Shown piece after piece: positions 59,049-64,000 of a stretch of 64,000 nucleotides of DNA; position 1 is the first letter of the stretch, and each line of letters begins with the position of its first letter. The notes beneath the pieces were generated by a model that saw only the letters and a list, made by a program, of their open reading frames with translations, was not told the origin of the DNA and made no database searches. The translations under genes were made by a program, and so were the position numbers. Origin of the DNA: Cladochytrium replicatum (lineage: Eukaryota; Chytridiomycota; Chytridiomycetes; Cladochytriales; Cladochytriaceae); the NCBI GenBank assembly GCA_025526935.1, contig JAHLKD010000007.1, positions 62,001 through 126,000 of the forward strand. Reading direction: 5' to 3'.

Positions 59049-60799
59049 TTACAAATCAACCGTTCTCAACGAATCCTGTCTAGCATACATCACCCCCACA
59101 TCGCTTCCCTTCGCGCTCCCAACCAACGTGCTCCCGGGAGTGCCTCCCGACCGCTGACCGGAACTAACTGCAGAGTACCGCGCCGAGCTAATCGCCGAAA
59201 ACCTCGCTGAGCTGATCGCAGACGCCCTTCTCATCTTTTCCATGTTTTTCTCCTTGATGTTCCAGTACATCACCAGGAAAACCGCGGCGAGAACCGCAAA
59301 GAGCGCAGAGACAGTCACACCAGCTGCGTAGGCGATGATTTGCATGCCCGTTTGGTACGTGTCGGTTGATGATGAGGTGGAATTCGTGGATATGGCGGAT
59401 TCGGTTAGGGTTGAGAGCTCTGTAACTTTGAGTTGGGCGATGCGGTTGAGATTGTCGCTGGATGCGTGGGAGAAGCTTGATACAGAGCTGTTCGAGACTC
59501 CGTTTGCATTGCCTGCGAGGAGACTTTTAGACACACGTCTGTGAGTTAATTGTGGTTTTTAAGTCTTACAGCTATTGGTGAAATCAGAGGTGCACGGACG
59601 AAGCTGTCTTCCAATGCAAGCCGATTCCTCAGCGTTCTCAGCGCAAAATTGGACAGTGTTTACTCGACACTGAGTGAGGAGCTGACTATCGTCTGCTATG
59701 AAGGGCCACTGACCACAGAGGCTGGTGCTCCGAAGATCAATCGTGTCGAGCAAAATGCACTGCCCGAGGGATTGCGGGATAGAACCGCTCAAAGAGTTCC
59801 CAGCCAAAAGCAATTTCCGCAATTCTTGAAACAAGATGGCGGGTTACCGGGTTACCTAGACGAATCGGAATGTCGAAAATGCGGTATTTACCTTGCAATG
59901 AAAGAAAACGATCAGGCAAGGATCCACGTATGTGGTTTCCAGTAAAATCGCTACGGATCACGGTTATTCTGGAGGGATTCGTGATTGTCGTTACAAAACC
60001 CACATCACTCTCAGCAATGAGAAATCGAATAACACAGTAGGAAATATCCCCATAATCGAATTTCCCGCAAAAGCAAGGATTTCCAGCGTGCTCTGTGCTG
60101 ATGTTAAATCGTCCCACGGGAAATCAGTTAGTCGATTCCCTGCCAAATATACTTGTTGTAACTTTCTATTTACCGAGGTTAGAAGATTAAAACTGAACAA
60201 GAAAGAAGAAAGTATATCTACCGTAAATGCTTGAATTTTTCTGGAGGAATTGATCTAATATCGTTGTCGCGGAGATCGAGCACCTCCAGTTGTGTCAGAG
60301 AAAATACCGCTTCAGGAATCTCTTTTAATCTAGCGTTTCGAATGCGCAATGTTGTAAGGTACGGGAAGTTTGTCAGCTCCATCCATGGAACATCATCTCC
60401 ATTCGAGTCTGAGAAGTCGCTGTGTAACAGTCATTCAGCAACCATGAAATCCACGTTTCCCAACTTTTCTAACATTTCTTGTATTTGCGATGACAAAGCA
60501 TTGCACTCGTATCTCCAGCGTTTCTCACAGCACGAAATAATGGGTGGGAGGTGCGGTGAAGGTTGTAGAGCGGAAGCTCTCCACGATTGAAATCGACTCC
60601 GGTCGTAGCGACCAAGTTGGTTTGTTAGCTTGTCCAGCATGGAGACAAGCGCTTCACATGGAGTCTTTGGGGTCTTTGCATTGAGCTGCCCTGGTGCGTA
60701 TTGTTTGATGTTTAGGCCCGAGAACTGTGCGAATGCTGACGGCGAGAGGGTGGCGATTTGAGCAATCAGTGCCAGGGTGAACGTTCCTGTTCTGCGCAT
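59049..60799 (-). CDS. Leucine-rich-repeat single-pass membrane protein
   Basis: Six exons (60799-60465, 60419-60222, 60165-60004, 59950-59892, 59824-59570, 59512-59049) give 490 residues. A signal peptide (MRRTGTFTLALIAQIATLSP) is followed by a Cys-bearing N-cap region. LRRs run from ~120 to ~290: FPYLTTLRIRNARLKEIPEA, LTQLEVLDLRDNDIRSIPPE, LQQVYLAGNRLTDFP, LRVIDFTGNHIRGSLP, LRKLLLAGNSLSGSIP. A Cys-rich cap, a Ser/Thr stalk and one TM (~392-420, AAGVTVSALFAVLAAVFLVM) follow, then a ~70-residue tail with SSAR repeats. It resembles the ectodomain of plant LRR receptors but has no kinase. The first intron (45 nt, GTTGGG donor) is the least certain join. Confidence 0.75.
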
Positions 60800-60985
60800 T
60801 CTTAGCGATCCAACGGAATCTTCACTCCGTTGACGTTGATGGAGTTGTGTGAGCCACGCCACCACCGGTGGATCTTAGCAGTTTTCATTTTTCAGTTTCA
60901 TCAAGTACTGCTTTTTTGTGGTGTATTGCACTTGGTTATTCAAGGAATCATCGCACACCTGAAGTGTTGCCGCTACCATATCTAA
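60800..60985. promoter_or_regulatory. Divergent promoter interval (LRR protein / F-box protein)
   Basis: Only 186 bp separate the two start codons, so regulatory sites are shared or adjacent. No specific motif is recognised. Confidence 0.4.
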
Positions 60986-62377
60986 ATGTCTCTTTCCACT
61001 ATCCCGACGGAAATCCTGCTGCATCTCGCCTCTCTGGTGCTCGCAAACGACTGTCGCTGTCTCTCGCAAACATCCTCCCACTTCAGAAATGTGCTTCTAC
61101 CACTCTACATCGCTCAAATCACAGTTGAATTCCCTCGCCCAGAAACCACTTCCAAGTTCTTCGCTGCAATCGAAAACAATCCCGATCTCGTCACCATGAT
61201 CCGCAAAGTTCACATCAATTGCATCTCGACAGGTTTCGGTGACTCTGATTTATATCCTCCCCGGCGCGATCGCCTCGAATCCCTCTTTATGAATGCTCAC
61301 GAAGTGACCATCGTACTAAATCTACTGGACACCAGAAACGCCTTCCAATTTCACTCCCGCGCACAACTCTTCTCCCGCATAATCGACTCTTTGACTCACA
61401 ACTCCCATCTCTATTCACTCAAAGTCTCGATAAGCACAAATGAATTATCCATGTCGAGCTGGACCGCTCTATCTTGCTTTGCACGTGCACTCCCATCCAT
61501 GCACACTTTGCGTCGTTTATCGTTTTCTATCTCGGGGGTCAATCAGAGCCCCACAGAAGACCTCGAAAAGTTATTTCACAGTGGGATCATGGCACATGTC
61601 GAAACGCTCCATTCGCTGGAATGGGATGCGGTGAGGCTGTTTCCGATCGTTTCGGGATCCTCGGATTCGCCGTTCATTCTGAAGTTTATCGAGCAGGCGA
61701 GAGCATTGAAGGAGCTAAAGTTTGTGCTCGGAGGGTTCGGATGGTCGTTGATGGGATGCTGGCTTCTGATCCGCGCTTTGAGTGGGATTGACGGGCCAAG
61801 ATTGCGCATTTTGACGATCGAAGGGAGTGAAGAGTCTCTCGAAGAGGCATGTACATCCTGTGGCGGAACACTGTCCCTCCACAATCTCGATACCTTGAAT
61901 CTGATCAGCTGCAAAATGAAAGGCGATTTCGGCTACCTAAACGACATCCCGAGACTTCGATCCCTGAGTCTCACACCGGGCTCCTTCGGTATCATCGAAC
62001 TCGAATCATTGGGTACTGCGATTGCCTCACACAAGTCCTTGAGATCGCTCTTCATGGGTGGACTCAACGAGACTCGGCAGAACATGATGGAGTTTATGCA
62101 CACTGTTTCCGCATCTGCATCTCTCCGAACTTTTAGCCTGAGGGGGTTCTCGTTGACTCGAGCTGCAGATCAAGGGGACGGATCAGAGATTCTGTCGCGT
62201 AAAATCTCCCCTGATCTGGAGCAATCAGGTGTGCGAGTGGTCGAGTGGAATGGAGCGGTACTGAAGAAGGGATCGTATGATATGTTGAACAAACTGCTCC
62301 AACCACCACAAGTTCCCAAGGTTCAACCGCAACAAACATCTCAAAGGAACTTTTCTCTATTCCAGTCTTTTTGGTGA
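60986..62377 (+). CDS. F-box protein with LRR-like C-terminal region
   Basis: An intronless frame of 463 residues. The F-box fills residues ~3-45 (LSTIPTEILLHLASLVLAND, then CRCLSQTSSHFRNVLLP). The rest has degenerate leucine-rich repeats, for example LHNLDTLNLISCKMKGDF, PRLRSLSLTPGSFG and SLRSLFMGG. Such proteins link substrates to Skp1 in SCF ubiquitin ligases. The substrate is unknown. Fungal F-box families of this type are large and fast-evolving. Confidence 0.85.
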   Translation: MSLSTIPTEILLHLASLVLANDCRCLSQTSSHFRNVLLPLYIAQITVEFPRPETTSKFFAAIENNPDLVTMIRKVHINCISTGFGDSDLYPPRRDRLESLFMNAHEVTIVLNLLDTRNAFQFHSRAQLFSRIIDSLTHNSHLYSLKVSISTNELSMSSWTALSCFARALPSMHTLRRLSFSISGVNQSPTEDLEKLFHSGIMAHVETLHSLEWDAVRLFPIVSGSSDSPFILKFIEQARALKELKFVLGGFGWSLMGCWLLIRALSGIDGPRLRILTIEGSEESLEEACTSCGGTLSLHNLDTLNLISCKMKGDFGYLNDIPRLRSLSLTPGSFGIIELESLGTAIASHKSLRSLFMGGLNETRQNMMEFMHTVSASASLRTFSLRGFSLTRAADQGDGSEILSRKISPDLEQSGVRVVEWNGAVLKKGSYDMLNKLLQPPQVPKVQPQQTSQRNFSLFQSFW

Positions 62378-63382
62378 CCCACCTTATTTTTAGGGTGCCA
62401 AATTTGTCACTGGGTGGCAGTGTATCCATTTTATCCGTCAACAGAATGCTATAAAAAGGGGTGGTTGGCCCACTTGTGACGCATCGCAGTCACTCTTTCA
62501 TAGAAGACAACCAACGCAGTCTGAAGACCTCAGTTCTGAATCCCACTCTGCATTGAGTTGTCTTTCTATCTAAGGGAAGCAAAGAAGCAATCCATTTCCA
62601 CAGATCCAAGGCTATGAGGTCTTTTTTAATCCTAGACCGTGTTGTCGCTCGCTCAAGGATTGAAGAAGTAAGCTCATTGCAAACTAAATGAAGGAGGTTG
62701 CGTGTGATTGTAAATTGTTTTGGTGGAAGTTGAGTGTGATTGTAAACTGTCTTCGGGGGGGGAAATATAATTAGTTGTAGCCAATACCTAACTTCATTTT
62801 CGGCGTGAAAATAGAAGTCTGCGATTGGACCTGAACACCAACGTCCATTTTGAACAATAAAGTTGTCTATCAAAAAAATCATTACAATCACCAGCACACC
62901 TACTTTCTCCATCCTTTTTCAAGTGACGTATGGCGAAAAACACTGAAACTCTCTCAATCTACATCTTTATCCTCAATCCTGCATTTGACACTATAAGATG
63001 GATAAATTTTCCAAACAACTATATTACATTCCCTCCTTTTTTAGGTGTCTTTACCAACTTGCTATCTACCATCATTAAAAGTATAGTTTTCAACAGAGTA
63101 ACATATTTATGCAGATCAAAAACAAACACAATCTTAACAATTTCATTTACTTCCATCCATGATAAAGGTCGGAGCGGTTCGCGTGCAACTCGAAGTAGTC
63201 TCTACTTCCTTCACGATTGTGAGAGAACATACAGAGAAGATTGCTTGAATTCCGCCCACAACATCATTACGTGAATGAAACAATCTGAAGCGATCAAAAC
63301 AATGTGGTGGCCAAGTCACACCAGTCGCCCCGTTTCCAAATTAGGTAATAATTGCGGCATGTCAACTGGCACAAGCACTCAG
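62378..63382. other. Intergenic region, no gene seen
   Basis: The stretch contains a short duplicated phrase (GTGTGATTGTAAAYTGT near 62702 and 62735). Frames are short and without family resemblance. The first exon(s) of the RAD51 gene probably lie in its last 100-150 bp. Confidence 0.4.
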
Positions 63383-64000
63383 AGACCAAAAGGATGTTGA
63401 GCAGGAGGTCGAGGAGGATTCCACTGGCCCAATCAACATTGTGAAACTCGAGGTGTGAACGTGAATGTTATCGGAGATGATGGCGATGTGTCTCACAACA
63501 CACTTTGTGCTCAGGAGTTCGGAATCTCCATGGCAGACATCAAGAAGCTCGCGGAAAACGGATTTCATACGGTCGAGTCAGTAGCATTCACCCCTAAGAA
63601 GAACTTGATCACAATTAAGGGCATTTCAGAAGCAAAGGCGGACAAAATTTTGGCAGAAGGTTTGGTTTAGAGCATTGAAATCGGAAGTCTCACTCAACCA
63701 AGGCAATTTTGAAAGCATCAAAGCTCGTGCCTATGGGATTTACAACTGCAACCGAGTTCCACCACCGTCGTAGTGACCTGATCACTATCACCACTGGGTC
63801 GAAAGAGTTGGACAAGCTATTGGGAGGTAATTGGAACGCCATCAGGTCCCCCGGATATCACACCAATGGAAAGTGCAGGCGGGATTGAGACTGGTGCAAT
63901 GACCGAGCTATTCGGAGAATTCAGAACTGGCAAGACACAAATCTGTCGCACGCTTGCAGTAACTTGTCAGGTAGGGAAAACGAAGAAAAACCTATTCCAG
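63383..64000 (+). CDS. RAD51: RAD51 recombinase, 5' part (continues past the window)
   Basis: Exons seen: ~63383-63452, 63515-63659, 63716-63826 and 63879-63970, with the next intron starting at 63971. The N-terminal domain reads [20 protein letters not shown] and [20 protein letters not shown]. Then come [39 protein letters not shown] and the Walker A motif GEFRTGKT. This fits RAD51 rather than DMC1 ([22 protein letters not shown]). RAD51 forms the strand-exchange filament in recombination. The true start lies upstream in an exon I could not place, because the frame meets a stop before any ATG. Confidence 0.9.

Noticed and set aside
63515-63970. DMC1 instead of RAD51
   Set aside because: The helix-hairpin-helix segment and [10 protein letters not shown] block follow RAD51; DMC1 differs there.

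Overview
This window reads as nuclear DNA of an early-diverging, probably zoosporic (chytrid-type) fungus. Genes are split by many very short GT-AG introns (about 45-110 nt, mostly 50-65 nt), several with CTAAC-like branch sites. Coding density is fungal, and the products are eukaryotic (RAD51, an Shp1/p47-type UBX protein, Rrp3/DDX47, an AK3-type adenylate kinase). Families often lost in higher fungi are present, such as a four-LIM paxillin-like protein and a two-transmembrane Cache receptor. The organism assignment is inference; no rRNA or other marker is in the window. Exon joins below were made by hand from splice signals, phase and family fit, and every proposed joined frame for a complete gene is a multiple of three.

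Layout. 1-9.8 kb is retroelement territory: relics, a tRNA-Ser gene, a SINE-like element, then a run of non-LTR (LINE) copies, all on the plus strand. 9.8-30.4 kb is a unique gene block: a TEX2/Nvj2-type lipid-transfer protein, an SRSF10-like SR protein, a globin with a C-terminal CaaX box, a BTB protein, a type II membrane protein with an MRH-like domain, a double-Cache receptor, a second CaaX globin, an AK3-type adenylate kinase and an MFS transporter. 30.5-43.1 kb is a second LINE run, all on the minus strand, ending about 4 bp from a tRNA-Ile gene. 44-64 kb is a second gene block: Shp1/p47, a paxillin-like LIM protein, a LisH-CTLH-UBA protein, Rrp3/DDX47, a cytochrome P450, an LRR membrane protein, an F-box protein and the 5' part of RAD51.

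Two patterns stand out. First, both retroelement runs abut the 5' end of a tRNA gene and consist of head-to-tail copies pointing away from it. The element nearest tRNA-Ser has a tRNA-like head with intact box A and box B and ends in a tail shared with the neighbouring LINE family. This suggests a tRNA-gene-targeted LINE system with a SINE partner. Second, two paralogous globins carry the prenylation motif CVIS at the C terminus and a long low-complexity insert between globin helices A and B. They bracket three genes, two of which encode membrane proteins, suggesting membrane-anchored haem proteins near putative sensors.

The LINE copies make one damaged but complementary set. One copy has an intact ORF2 but only the end of ORF1. 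Two others have intact ORF1 and frameshifted ORF2. A fourth, from a second family, keeps ORF1 and the 3' UTR with nearly all of ORF2 deleted.
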